DNA from: Bryobacteraceae bacterium
GTDB taxonomy: Bacteria; Acidobacteriota; Terriglobia; Bryobacterales; Bryobacteraceae
Reading direction: 5' to 3'
Assembly: GCA_025924475.1 (NCBI GenBank)
Contig: JAICIH010000005.1
Coordinates: 1-46,863, forward strand
Length of the DNA stretch: 46,863 nucleotides
This document shows, one piece after another, positions 6,416 through 16,100 of this stretch. The translations under genes were made by a program, and so were the position numbers. Numbering within the stretch: position 1 is the stretch's first letter; each line of letters starts with the position of its first letter. The notes beneath the pieces are model-generated. The model ran no database searches. It saw nothing but the letters and a program-made list of their open reading frames with translations, and had not been told where the DNA came from.

Positions 6416-8257
6416 ATGGATTCTGATCATCAGAACGAAGGAAGTGAGCCCGGGTCGCGGCCAATAAGCATCGCGGCTCGATGTCGAGCACGATTCTTCG
6501 GTTGCCTTTGCCTTGCTGGATGGATTGCGCTGTGGTTGCTGTCTTCCGGCAATGCAGCGGCGCAGCAGACGCCGGACACGATTTACTACAACGGCAACAT
6601 CGTCACTGTGTGGGCGGAACACCCCTCGGTGGAGGCGGTTGCCATTGCAGGCGACCGGTTCTCGGCAGTTGGCAGCGATGCGGACGTGCTCAAAACGGCC
6701 GGTCCACAAACGAAAAAGATCGACCTTCACGGAAAATGTGTGGTGCCCGGGGTGATTGAGAGCCACGTACACCCGATAACTGCCGCGCTCAGCGAGATCG
6801 ACGGTCCCATTCCCGTGTTCCACTCCATTCCCGAGATCCAGGCGTTCATTCGCGAACGAGCGGCCAAATTGCCGGCCGGCCGGATCGTTCTGGTTCCCAA
6901 GATTTACTCGACGCGACTCGCCGAGCATCGCTATCCGACGCGCACCGAGATCGACGCCGCCGCGCCGGATCGCGAGGCGATGGTCGATAACGGGTACGCG
7001 TCGGTCCTGAATTCCGCGCTGTTGAAGCGTCTCGGCATCACCCGCGATACGCCTCAGCCCGCGAACGGACGCATCGTAAAAGACGAGAAGGGCGAGCCGA
7101 CCGGTTTAGTTCTTGGTGCGCCGGATCTGCTCGCGAAATTCCGCGGATCCCGGACCTATACGGCGAAGGACCGGCTGTGGGCCTTGCGTGCGATGTTGAA
7201 GCACTATAACGAGGTCGGTATTACAAGCATTATCGACCGCATGGAAGGACCGGACGGTTTTCGCGCCTATCAAACCTTGGATGAGGCAGGAGAGCTCACG
7301 GTCCGGAGTTACGTTACTTACTTCATTAAGGCGCAAGGTTCACCGCAGCAAGTGAGGCAAGATATCGAGCGAATTCCCTTCGTTACCGGATGGGGCGACA
7401 AATGGTTCCGCGTCGGATCTCTCAAGACGGTGCTCGATGGGGGAATCCTCATTGGGACGGCTTACCTGCGGCAGCCTTATGGATCGCACACGCAGATTTA
7501 CGGCTTTGTGGAGCCCGGCTACCGCGGAGTGTTGAGCGTTCCCAAAGAGAACATCTTCGAAATGGCCAGGGTTGCCGACGAACTTGGCTGGCAAATGACC
7601 GCACACTCGACCGGCGGCGGATCCACGGACTTGCTTTTGGACGCCTATGAGGCGGCCGATCGGATTAAGCCGCTACGCGGCCGGCGCTTTACGGTTACGC
7701 ATGGAAATTTCCCGGACGATCGCGCGATTGAGCGCGCGCGCAAACTAGGCGTGGCTTTCGACGTGCAGCCGGCATGGCTGCATTTCGATGGGCCGGCGAT
7801 TAAAGACGCTTTCGGTCCCGAACGGATGAAGCACTTCCAACCGCTAAAGCAAATGATCGACGCTGGAATCGTGGTGGCGGGCGGCTCCGACCACATGATC
7901 CGCTTCGATGCGCGCCGCGCCACCAATCCTTACCAGCCGTTTTTCGGTATGTGGATGGCGATCACGCGAACGATGACAGACGGCCAGGTTCTCAATCCGG
8001 AACAATGCATTTCGCGCGCCGAGGCCCTGAAGATGTGGACCTGGAATGGCGCGTATCTCATGTTTCAGGAAAAGGAGAAAGGGTCCATTGAACCGGGAAA
8101 ACTGGCCGACATGGTGGTAATCGACAAGGATTTCCTGCATTGTCCGGTGGATGAGATCAAGGACATTGAACCGCTCGAAACGATTGTGGGTGGAAAAACC
8201 GTTTACGAACGGCCCGCTGCGGTGTCAGGCGGCAAACGGGACGGCTCCCATTCCTAA
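6416..8257 (+). CDS. Exported YtcJ-type metal-dependent amidohydrolase
   Basis: 613 residues. A basic N-terminus precedes a hydrophobic stretch (about 28-46) ending NAAAQQ, so the protein is probably exported or membrane anchored. The mature part is an amidohydrolase_3 enzyme: an N-terminal beta domain (DTIYYNGNIVTV), the metal motif HVHP (His117, His119), later THG and AHSTGG histidines, GGSDHMIRF near the end of the barrel, and the C-terminal KGSIEPGKLADMVVID typical of this superfamily. Relatives hydrolyse amide or similar C-N bonds; the substrate cannot be told. It is the first gene of the run and lies 32 bases before the IclR gene. Confidence 0.9.
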   Translation: MDSDHQNEGSEPGSRPISIAARCRARFFGCLCLAGWIALWLLSSGNAAAQQTPDTIYYNGNIVTVWAEHPSVEAVAIAGDRFSAVGSDADVLKTAGPQTKKIDLHGKCVVPGVIESHVHPITAALSEIDGPIPVFHSIPEIQAFIRERAAKLPAGRIVLVPKIYSTRLAEHRYPTRTEIDAAAPDREAMVDNGYASVLNSALLKRLGITRDTPQPANGRIVKDEKGEPTGLVLGAPDLLAKFRGSRTYTAKDRLWALRAMLKHYNEVGITSIIDRMEGPDGFRAYQTLDEAGELTVRSYVTYFIKAQGSPQQVRQDIERIPFVTGWGDKWFRVGSLKTVLDGGILIGTAYLRQPYGSHTQIYGFVEPGYRGVLSVPKENIFEMARVADELGWQMTAHSTGGGSTDLLLDAYEAADRIKPLRGRRFTVTHGNFPDDRAIERARKLGVAFDVQPAWLHFDGPAIKDAFGPERMKHFQPLKQMIDAGIVVAGGSDHMIRFDARRATNPYQPFFGMWMAITRTMTDGQVLNPEQCISRAEALKMWTWNGAYLMFQEKEKGSIEPGKLADMVVIDKDFLHCPVDEIKDIEPLETIVGGKTVYERPAAVSGGKRDGSHS

Positions 8258-8289
8258 GGATCCGGCGAAAGGCTCTATTCGAAACTGCT

Positions 8290-9150
8290 ATGGGCGCGGA
8301 ATCGATTCTATCGAGTGCAATGCATTCTGGCAGGCAGAAATCCTCCGATGTCCGCTACACCGGCCCTCATTACATCGAGCTCATCGGCAAAACCGTCGCT
8401 ATTCTCGAAGTGCTCCACGATCATCCCGATGGGTTGAGTTTGCAGCGCATTGCGGAGAAAACGGGACAGATTAAAAGCTCGGCTCACCGCATTCTTCGCA
8501 GCCTCATACATCACGGCTATATCGAACAGGATGCTCCGGGCGGGGCGTACCGTCTTGGCATCCAGTGTCTGGTTCTGGCGCGCCGCGTGCGCGTCGCTAC
8601 CGGGCTGGTGGAACTGGCCCGGCCTTACTCTCGCGACCTCTGCGAAAATTTCAGCGAAAGCACCTACATCGCCGTCCTGAGGGACGGCCGTGGCGTATTT
8701 CTCGACGTGCAGGAAACAAAGCGCGACTTACGGCTGGTGGGGCCGCTCGGGGCAGAAGTGCATTTTCATGCAACGGCAGCCGGAAAGGCGATGGCGGCGT
8801 ACTTTCCGAAAAACCGCGCGGAAGAGTTTCTTGCGAGTTTCCGCCGTGAGTCCCTTACCAAGCGAACCTTGGTCAGCCGTTCGCAGGTGGAGCGCGAGTG
8901 GGCTGCCGTCCGGCGATTGGGGTACGCCGTGAACGACGAGGAAACTATACAGGGCGCCATTTTCATAGCTGCGCCCGTATTCGACGCCAAGCGCATGATC
9001 TGCGCAAGTATCAGCATCGGCTTGCCCAAGCCGCGGTATTCGCGGAAATTGGGTGATCGGATCGTGGCGCGCCTGAAAGAAACCTGCCGCCGCCTTTCGG
9101 AAGCGCTGGAGGCCGCCGGCTATATCCATGAAAACGCATTTGGAGACTGA
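8290..9150 (+). CDS. IclR family transcriptional regulator
   Basis: 286 residues. After a loose N-terminus of about 27 residues comes the winged helix (KTVAILEVLHDHPDGLSL.. with recognition helix around SSAHRILRSLIHHGY, residues about 60-75), then the GAF-like effector-binding domain (FHATAAGKAMAAY, then the AVNDEETIQG segment and a closing IAAPVFD strand). IclR proteins usually sense a carboxylate or aromatic metabolite and control the neighbouring catabolic genes. Its place as second gene of a long operon suggests it controls that operon. The ATG at 8290 is used; starts further in are possible because the N-terminus is not conserved. Confidence 0.93.
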   Translation: MGAESILSSAMHSGRQKSSDVRYTGPHYIELIGKTVAILEVLHDHPDGLSLQRIAEKTGQIKSSAHRILRSLIHHGYIEQDAPGGAYRLGIQCLVLARRVRVATGLVELARPYSRDLCENFSESTYIAVLRDGRGVFLDVQETKRDLRLVGPLGAEVHFHATAAGKAMAAYFPKNRAEEFLASFRRESLTKRTLVSRSQVEREWAAVRRLGYAVNDEETIQGAIFIAAPVFDAKRMICASISIGLPKPRYSRKLGDRIVARLKETCRRLSEALEAAGYIHENAFGD

Positions 9151-9153
9151 ACC

Positions 9154-10176
9154 TTGCAAATTGAATTTCATCGCTTACTCAAAGTAATCCCGGCGGCCAT
9201 TTGTCTGTCTTTGGCGGCGTGGGGCCAGCAACCGCTCAAGCTCGGTATCATCGGTCTCGATTCCTCGCACGCCGTACGATTTGCCGAATTATTGAACGAT
9301 CCTTCGAGCCCGAACCATGTCGCTGGCGCCGTGATCGTGGCGGCATATAAGGGCGGCAGCCCGGGGGTCGCGGAGAGCGCGAATCGGATCGAGCGGTTTA
9401 CCAAAGAAGTGACCGAAAAGTGGCATGTGCGGCTGGCGCCTTCGATTCCCGAGCTGTGCAGCCAGGTCGACGCGGTGATGCTGCTGAGCGTCGATGCGCG
9501 GCAGCATCTCGAGCAAATTCGTCCCGTATTTGCGGCGAAAAGGCGTGTCTACATCGATAAGCCCATGGCTGCCAGCCTGAAGGATGTCATGGAAATCAGC
9601 AGGCTGTCGCGGGAATCGGGAGTGCCTTTTTTCAGCTCGTCGTCTCAACGATTCTCGAAAGCGATTGTAGATCTCTGCGGCGATCCGACGATCGGCCGCG
9701 TCGAGGGCGCTATCACGTTTGGACCGATGCCGATTGAACCGTACCTTCCGGACCTGTTCTGGTACGGCGTTCATAGCGTGGAGTCGCTTTACACGCTCAT
9801 GGGGGTTGGGTGTGAGCGTGTAGCCCGCGTTCACACCGATGGAGAAGATAGCGTTACTGGCTTGTGGAAGGATGGCCGGATCGGTGAGATCCGCGGCCTG
9901 CGCTCCACTCCCCGCACCACCGGAGCCATTGTTTTCGGAAGAAAACGCGTTGCCTTGAGTAACAACTTATTTCACGAACAAAACCATCAAGGAACTCCGG
10001 CCGCAGGCTATCGCGGAGTTGTCGAGCAGATCGTAAAGTTCTTCGAAACAGGCGTGGCGCCGGTTGCGCCCGAGGAAACGCAGGAAATCTTCGCCTTCAT
10101 GGAAGCCGCAGAGGTGAGCAAGCAACGGCATGGCGCGCCAGTACTGCTGGCCGAGGCGATGGAGGCCGCGCGATGA
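9154..10176 (+). CDS. Secreted Gfo/Idh/MocA family oxidoreductase
   Basis: 340 residues. The first 25 residues ([15 protein letters not shown]) look like a signal peptide, so this dehydrogenase-fold protein probably acts outside the cytoplasm. A Rossmann start [13 protein letters not shown] follows at about 29-40 in place of the usual GxGxxG, and the catalytic-lysine signature DKPMA has Lys136. The C-terminal half has the family's beta-sheet domain. The unusual GLDSSH loop is seen in secreted acidobacterial and planctomycete members; cofactor binding is therefore not certain. A TTG start at 9154 lies 3 bases after the IclR stop; the next gene overlaps by 4 bases. Confidence 0.87.
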   Translation: MQIEFHRLLKVIPAAICLSLAAWGQQPLKLGIIGLDSSHAVRFAELLNDPSSPNHVAGAVIVAAYKGGSPGVAESANRIERFTKEVTEKWHVRLAPSIPELCSQVDAVMLLSVDARQHLEQIRPVFAAKRRVYIDKPMAASLKDVMEISRLSRESGVPFFSSSSQRFSKAIVDLCGDPTIGRVEGAITFGPMPIEPYLPDLFWYGVHSVESLYTLMGVGCERVARVHTDGEDSVTGLWKDGRIGEIRGLRSTPRTTGAIVFGRKRVALSNNLFHEQNHQGTPAAGYRGVVEQIVKFFETGVAPVAPEETQEIFAFMEAAEVSKQRHGAPVLLAEAMEAAR

Positions 10177-11072
10177 AACCCTCCCGCCGCGCTTTATTGG
10201 AATTGCCCGCTTTGGCGGCTCTCAGCCGCGCCGCCGCGCAGGAAGCGAAACCCGCGCCCAAGCGGTTCGTAATCGATGGGCATCAGCATTTTCAGGCGTC
10301 TCCGGATTACATACAGCGCCTCGTGAATACTTACCGGCCGAGGAACGCCATGGCCTGTGTTCTCACTTTCATGAAGGACTGGAAAACCGTGAAGCAGGCT
10401 GCCTCGGAACATCCCGATGTCGTGATCCCCTACGGCCGGATCGTGGTGGATGACCCGGCATCGCAGGAGCAAATCGACCAGTTTCACGCCGAGGGCGCCA
10501 AGGGCATCAAAATGCACTCGCCGCGGCACAACTGGGATGACGATCAATATTTTCCTATTTACGAAAAACTCGACCGGTTGAAATTAGTGGCGCTGTTTCA
10601 CACCGGAATCGCTTCTCACAGAGACACTCCGCAGTTCACTTCCATGGCCCGGATGCGGCCGGAATACCTCGACACCATTGCCAGGGCGTTTCCGAACTTA
10701 TATATCCATGGAGCGCATCTCGGGAATCCCTGGTATGCGGAAGCGGCGGAGGCTGCCCGCTGGTGTCCCCGGCTGTATTTCGATCTTACGGGTTCCTCGC
10801 TCATCAAGAAGGCAAAGAACCTCTCCGTGTTCCGCGAGTATTTGTGGTGGGATGGACCGGCAATCCATAGCTCTCCGCATGCGGTGTATGCCTTTGAAAA
10901 ACTCGTATTCGGCACGGATGAAGATCCCGAGCACCTGGATACTGTTATCGCGCGCTATGAAGCGATGTTCGACGCCTGCCAGGTACCGGAACAAAGCCGT
11001 CAAAAAGTCTACAGCGGAACATTAGCTCGCATTCTGGGAATCCGGCAGCCTGCTGCCGCCGGCCCGGCGTAA
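10173..11072 (+). CDS. Exported amidohydrolase family protein (amidohydrolase_2-like)
   Basis: 299 residues starting in the ATGA overlap with the preceding gene. The N-terminus [22 protein letters not shown] resembles a Tat signal peptide. The barrel begins IDGHQHF with His37 and His39 as the metal pair, followed by [20 protein letters not shown] and a late GTDEDP giving the usual last Asp. This is the pattern of the amidohydrolase_2 group (decarboxylases, lactonases, small-molecule hydrolases). The substrate is unknown, but translational coupling to the Gfo/Idh/MocA-like protein suggests that both act on the same compound outside the cytoplasm. Confidence 0.88.
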   Translation: MKPSRRALLELPALAALSRAAAQEAKPAPKRFVIDGHQHFQASPDYIQRLVNTYRPRNAMACVLTFMKDWKTVKQAASEHPDVVIPYGRIVVDDPASQEQIDQFHAEGAKGIKMHSPRHNWDDDQYFPIYEKLDRLKLVALFHTGIASHRDTPQFTSMARMRPEYLDTIARAFPNLYIHGAHLGNPWYAEAAEAARWCPRLYFDLTGSSLIKKAKNLSVFREYLWWDGPAIHSSPHAVYAFEKLVFGTDEDPEHLDTVIARYEAMFDACQVPEQSRQKVYSGTLARILGIRQPAAAGPA

Positions 11073-11080
11073 GGAAACGG

Positions 11081-11971
11081 ATGCGGTCCCTGCAAGACAT
11101 CACGAAAGATCTGCGATTCCGGGAGATGACGGCGGGTGATATTCCGGCCGGGCTGCGATTGTGCCGGGCCAGCCGGTGGAATCAGGTGGAAGCGGACTGG
11201 CGGCTATTTCTCGAACTGAATTCAAGCGGTTGCCGGGTCGTAGAACGTGACGAAAAGAAAAACGGGCATGTCATCGGGACGGTATCCACCATCAGGTACG
11301 GAGCGGGCCGGTTCGGCTGGCTATCCATGATTCTGGTCGATCCTGCCGAGCGTGGCGCCGGAATCGGCACTCAGCTTCTTCAGGAAGGGCTCGCGCTTCT
11401 CGAAGACCAGCGATGCATCCGCCTGGATGCAACGCCGGCTGGCCAGCGGATTTATCGCCATCACGGCTTCGTCCAGGAATATGGGTTAAGCCGCATGGTG
11501 GGGAGGGTCGATCCCAGCCGTTTTGGCCTGCCGTCCGCGACTGTCCGGCCCATGCGCCCGGAAGACCTGCCGGAAGTGCTGCCGGTAGACGCTCAAGTGT
11601 TCGGTGCCGGGCGCGAAAAAATTATCTTTGATTTATTTCGCCGCGCGCCGCAATACGCCTGGATATCGGAAAAAAACGGACACGTGCAGAGCTATGTTCT
11701 TGGCCGGCCTGGCTTCTTGTACGAGCACCTCGGGCCCATCGTGGCGCGGGATCTGGACGGCGCGCTCAATGTGACAGCTGTATGCCTTCGTTCGCATCCT
11801 GGTGTGACTTTCGCGGTGGACGCTTCCTCTTTTGAATCGGGGTGGATGGAATGGCTTGCGGCGCAAGGTTTCACTGAAGAGCGCCCTTTCATTCGCATGT
11901 ATCGGGGCGACCATCGTTACTCGGGAATTCCCGAACAGCAATTTGCGATTGTCGGGCCGGAGTTCGGGTGA
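11081..11971 (+). CDS. Two-domain GNAT acetyltransferase (YitH-like)
   Basis: 296 residues with no signal peptide. The first half (about 12-145) is a GNAT domain: LRFREMTAGDIPAGLRLCR opening, LSMILVDPAERGAGIGTQLL with the acetyl-CoA-binding R-G-x-G-I-G loop, then IYRHHGF. The second half (from about 150, VRPMRPEDLPEV) is a degenerate GNAT/acetyltransf_18 domain without a clear acetyl-CoA loop, ending GFTEERPFIRMYRG. It is cytoplasmic and of unknown acceptor. It is 8 bases after the amidohydrolase and 7 bases before the epimerase-like gene. Confidence 0.9.
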   Translation: MRSLQDITKDLRFREMTAGDIPAGLRLCRASRWNQVEADWRLFLELNSSGCRVVERDEKKNGHVIGTVSTIRYGAGRFGWLSMILVDPAERGAGIGTQLLQEGLALLEDQRCIRLDATPAGQRIYRHHGFVQEYGLSRMVGRVDPSRFGLPSATVRPMRPEDLPEVLPVDAQVFGAGREKIIFDLFRRAPQYAWISEKNGHVQSYVLGRPGFLYEHLGPIVARDLDGALNVTAVCLRSHPGVTFAVDASSFESGWMEWLAAQGFTEERPFIRMYRGDHRYSGIPEQQFAIVGPEFG

Positions 11972-11978
11972 CAACTTT

Positions 11979-13010
11979 ATGATTGCCGATCGAATTCACT
12001 CCGTTACGGAATTGGAAGAACGGCTGTCGCGGCCCAGCCCGGCGGACTGTTCTCTGATGAAGCGCCTGGAAGGAGACATCCTTATCCTGGGTGCGGGCGG
12101 AAAAATGGGACCGTCCCTGGCTAAGCTTGCCAAGCGGGCGGCGGACGCTGCCGGCGGCGGCCGGCGGATTCGCGCGGTTTCACGCTTCGGATCGAATGCG
12201 GCGCGGCGCGAGCTGGAATCGGCCGGCATTTCCACTATCGCTTGCAACCTCCTCGATAGAGATGAGGTCGGCGCACTCCCGCTTTGCGAAAACGTGCTTT
12301 ATCTGGCGGGGCGAAAATTCGGCTCTCAGGACCGTCCGGATCTTACCTGGGCGATGAATGCCATTGCGCCCTCCCTGGTAGCCGACCACTTTCGGGGCAG
12401 CCGGATGGTCGTCTTTTCAACCGGCAACGTTTACAGTTTTCGAGATATCGCAGCGGGCGGCTCGCGCGAATCCGATGAACCTGCCCCCGTCGGAGAATAC
12501 GCGCAATCTTGCCTGGCGCGTGAGCGCGTCTTTGAGTATTACGCTCGCGAACTCGGAACGAAATGTCTGCTCTTCCGGCTGAATTACGCGGTCGATCTGC
12601 GGTATGGCGTGCTGGTGGATATTGCGCGGAAAGTGTTTGGCCGCGAGCCGGTCGACCTTAGCGTGCCCGCGTTCAATGTCATTTGGCAGGGCGACGCCAA
12701 CTCTTATGCTTTGCGCTCACTCGAATTATGCTCCTCGCCTGCCGAGATTTTGAATGTTACGGGCAGCGAAACGGTTCGCGTGCGAGAGACCGCGGAATTT
12801 TTCGGAGAACGCTTCCATTGTCCTCCCCGGTTTCAGGGCGGCGAAGGGCGCGAAGCCTTGCTCAGCGATTCTTCTCATGCTCGTAGCCTGTTGGGGCATC
12901 CCGCCGTGGCGCTGCCGGAGTTGCTCGATTGGGTCGCCGATTGGGTCGCATCGGGCGGCGAAACACTGAACCGGCCGACTCACTTCGAAGTAGCCGATGG
13001 GAGGTTTTGA
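11979..13010 (+). CDS. NAD-dependent epimerase/dehydratase-like protein
   Basis: 343 residues from the ATG at 11979; an upstream in-frame extension inside the GNAT gene was rejected because it has no ribosome binding site. The Rossmann motif is LILGAGGKMGPSLA, with NVLYLAG and a VVFSTGNVYSF strand as in extended SDRs. The catalytic tyrosine is present in GEYAQSCLARER, but the lysine four residues later is a cysteine. It may therefore bind NAD(P) with altered or absent chemistry. The C-terminal domain is of the sugar-nucleotide epimerase type. It is followed after 3 bases by a small Cys-containing frame. Confidence 0.88.
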   Translation: MIADRIHSVTELEERLSRPSPADCSLMKRLEGDILILGAGGKMGPSLAKLAKRAADAAGGGRRIRAVSRFGSNAARRELESAGISTIACNLLDRDEVGALPLCENVLYLAGRKFGSQDRPDLTWAMNAIAPSLVADHFRGSRMVVFSTGNVYSFRDIAAGGSRESDEPAPVGEYAQSCLARERVFEYYARELGTKCLLFRLNYAVDLRYGVLVDIARKVFGREPVDLSVPAFNVIWQGDANSYALRSLELCSSPAEILNVTGSETVRVRETAEFFGERFHCPPRFQGGEGREALLSDSSHARSLLGHPAVALPELLDWVADWVASGGETLNRPTHFEVADGRF

Positions 13011-13013
13011 CGC

Positions 13014-13139
13014 GTGCCGGAGTACTACTGCAATGCGGGCGCTGGATGGCTGCCGCCGGCAGATGACGATTTTGTCCCGAGCAATCTGGACCGATGTCTG
13101 AAATGCACTTCTAAAAACGAAAGGAGTAACCGATCGTGA
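13014..13139 (+). CDS. Putative 41-residue cysteine-containing small protein
   Basis: Not recognised. A GTG at 13014 is preceded by GGGAGG (12999-13004) at a 9-base spacing, a better ribosome binding site than most in this operon. The frame runs 41 codons to a TGA that overlaps the GTG of the TonB receptor (GTGA), so it fills the only gap in the operon exactly. The product begins MPEYYCNAGAGWLPPADDDF and ends with RCLKCTSK, giving Cys6 plus a C-x-x-C pair at 29 and 32; these could bind metal or form a disulfide, but that is speculation. It has no signal peptide or membrane span. Support is from the ribosome binding site and the overlaps only. Confidence 0.5.
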   Translation: MPEYYCNAGAGWLPPADDDFVPSNLDRCLKCTSKNERSNRS

Positions 13140-16100
13140 AAAGCTGTTTACACTCCGTTTTAATTTGTCTGGCCGCGGCGCTCACGGCGAACTTCGTATT
13201 GGCGCAAGGAACGACAGGCTCGATTTATGGAACCGTTACCGATGCAACCGGGGCCGTTGTTCCCGAGGCAACTATTACGGCGACGAATGTTGCCACGAAC
13301 ATTTCGCGAACTGCCAAGAGCGAACAGAGCGGCGCTTACTCTCTCACCTTTTTGCCGGTGGGAACGTATCGTCTCGAAGTAAACGCAAACGGCTTTAAGA
13401 AATTTGAGCAGAGCGGTATCGTTCTTGAAATCAATCGCAGCGCCCGCGTCGATCCGTCGCTGCAGGTAGGAAGTCTTACCGAAACCGTGGCTGTCAATGC
13501 CGACGCGCCTCTGGTGAACACCAGCGACGCGAGCATTGGCCGCATGGTGAATAATGCCGAGATCATCAACCTGCCTCTTGTCAATCGAAACGTCTATTCG
13601 CTTCTCAATCTCACCGCGGGCGTGGATTCCTCGGTCAGCGGCAACTCGCTCGGAAATCCGGAGCAGGTCACGGTGATCAATGGGTCGTCATATGGAGGCG
13701 CCGGATCGGTGAATTATCTCCTGGACGGCGGCAATAACATCACTGGATTCAAGGGCACCGGAAATCTTGCGCCGAATCCCGACGCCGTGCAGGAATTTCG
13801 AGTGGTCACCAACAGCTTTAGCTCGGAGTTCGGACGGTATTCCGGCGGCGTCGTGGAAGTGATTACAAAGTCCGGAACGAACGCGTTTCATGGCTCGCTG
13901 TTCGAGTATCTGCGTAATACCAAGCTGAACGCGTATACCTATGGCGCGTTGAGCAAAGCGCCTCTGCACCGGAATCAATTCGGCGGGTCGATAGGAGGAC
14001 CGGTCCGGAAAGACAAGACATTCTTCTTTGGCAGTTACTCCGGATTGCGTCAAAGAGAAAACGCATTTGACAACAGCGCGATCGTCCCTACGTCGCTGGA
14101 ACGTACTGGAAATTTTTCAGCCTCTGCCAAAAAACCGCGAAATCCCGTCAACAATCAACTGTACCCAGGCGGAATGATTCCTATTACACAGTTCGATCCA
14201 ACAGCTAGAGGAATTCTGGATGATTCGATTCCTGAGGCCAATAGCCCTGGAAATGTGTTTCAAGCCCAAACGCCGGTTCCGACCGATAGCGACGAATACG
14301 TAGCTAAAGTCGACCACACGATCTCGGATTCACAGCAACTGGCGGCAAGTTATTTCACCAATAGAGGCCACAATACCCAGACATTGGCAGGCAATCTGCC
14401 ATGGTCTTCGCGCACGTTCGCTTGGAATCAGCAAAACTTCAACGTCGGTCATACCTGGCTTCTCAGTCCTTCCGCCGTGAATCAGTTGCGATTGACATAT
14501 GTCCGGAATTTCGGCGGACGCTTAAACACGCCCCAGACATCGCTTGGGGATCTGGGCTCGAAATTTACTATTCAGGGGCCGCCGTCTCTCCCCCAAATCA
14601 CAGTGAATGGATATTTCACGCTCGGCCAAGGCATTGCGGGTCCGGTCTCCGGAAGTAACTACTACGGTTTGAAAGAACTGTTCAGCCTTACGCGCGGCCG
14701 CCATACCTTGAAATTCGGCGGAGAATTTTCGCTTGAAAAATTCATTTCCGAAAGTACGCTCAATAACTATGGGACCTTTTCATTCCAAGGCAACAAAACA
14801 GGGAATGCGCTGGCGGATTTCCTGCTCGGAGTTCCTCAGACAATGAATCAGGATGCGCCTATTAACAAAAACGAGAGCACCTGGTATACCGCGTTTTTCA
14901 TTCAAGACGACTTCCGAATTCATCCGCGTCTGGTCTTGAATTTGGGGTTGCGCTACGATCTGCAAACTCCGGATACCGATCCGCACGACCGGAAGCTCAC
15001 GTTTATGGCCGGAAGGCAATCCACGGTTGTTCCCAATTCTTTACCCGGATTGCTGTATCCGGGCGACCCCGGAATCAGCCGCGGCATTTTCAATATGGCA
15101 AAGACGAACTTCAGCCCGCGCGTTGGCTTCGCCTGGGATCCGACCGGCGATGGCAAAACATCCGTTCGCGCCGCGTTTGGCATGTTCTATGGAGCGGTTT
15201 CCGGCCAGGAGGTGGATGGCTCAACCAACGGGCAGCCATTTTCCATCCGGCAGCAATTTAACGACGTGAAATCGCTATCCGATCCCTACGGCAATTTGCC
15301 CGGCGGCCTTTCGCCATTTCCCTTTATTTACAATCCGGCGAATCCAAAATTTTTCCTTCCAGCCGGGGTGGCGGGCATGAGCACTCGTTTTCGGTGGCCC
15401 TATACCTATCACATGAATTTCTCGCTGCAGCGCCAGCTTTCCAAGGACTTCAGTGTTTCTGCATCGTATGTTTCCACACTCGGCCATCGATTGCCTTTTT
15501 CGCTGGAGCAGAACTATCCCGTGTACCGGCCTGGAGCAACATCTTCCAACGTTAACCAGAGGCGTCCCTATGCCAGCAGCGGTCTGAGTTCCATTGGCAT
15601 TGTCGATTCGATCATGAATACCGCATATCATGGCCTACAACTCACTGCCGAAAAACGAATGTCCCGCGGGTTTTCCTTTAAAGCGTTCTATACCTTCGGG
15701 AAGAGTATCGAGGGCGCCCGCCTCCAAAACGATACGACGGGAGGCGGCGCTGAAGACATGACCAACCTGGCGCTCGAACGCGGACGCACCGATAACGATC
15801 GCAAGCACAACTTCGTGCTTTCCGGTATTTGGCAAATCGGCTACGTTCCTTCGTCGCACCGGGTGGCAAGCGCGATCGCAAACGGATGGACCGTATCCAC
15901 CATCGCAAGCTTGCGCAGCGGGGAGCCTCTAACCATTACCGCCGGAACGGATATTAATCTCGACGGCTCCAACAACGACCGTGCAAATATATTCGGCTAT
16001 CCCGTACTCGATCCGCACCGTCCTCGAAACGAGGTTGCCGCTATGTGGTTCGACACCAGCGTTTTTACGGCTCCTCTGGTTGGCTCCGATGGAAACGCCG

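Noticed and set aside
6023..6928. 301-codon minus-strand frame across the 102-bp repeats and the amidohydrolase 5' end
   Set aside because: It starts inside the amidohydrolase gene and its repeat-derived part (SSAPPKESTSSFFVWRR) resembles no domain; no ribosome binding site.
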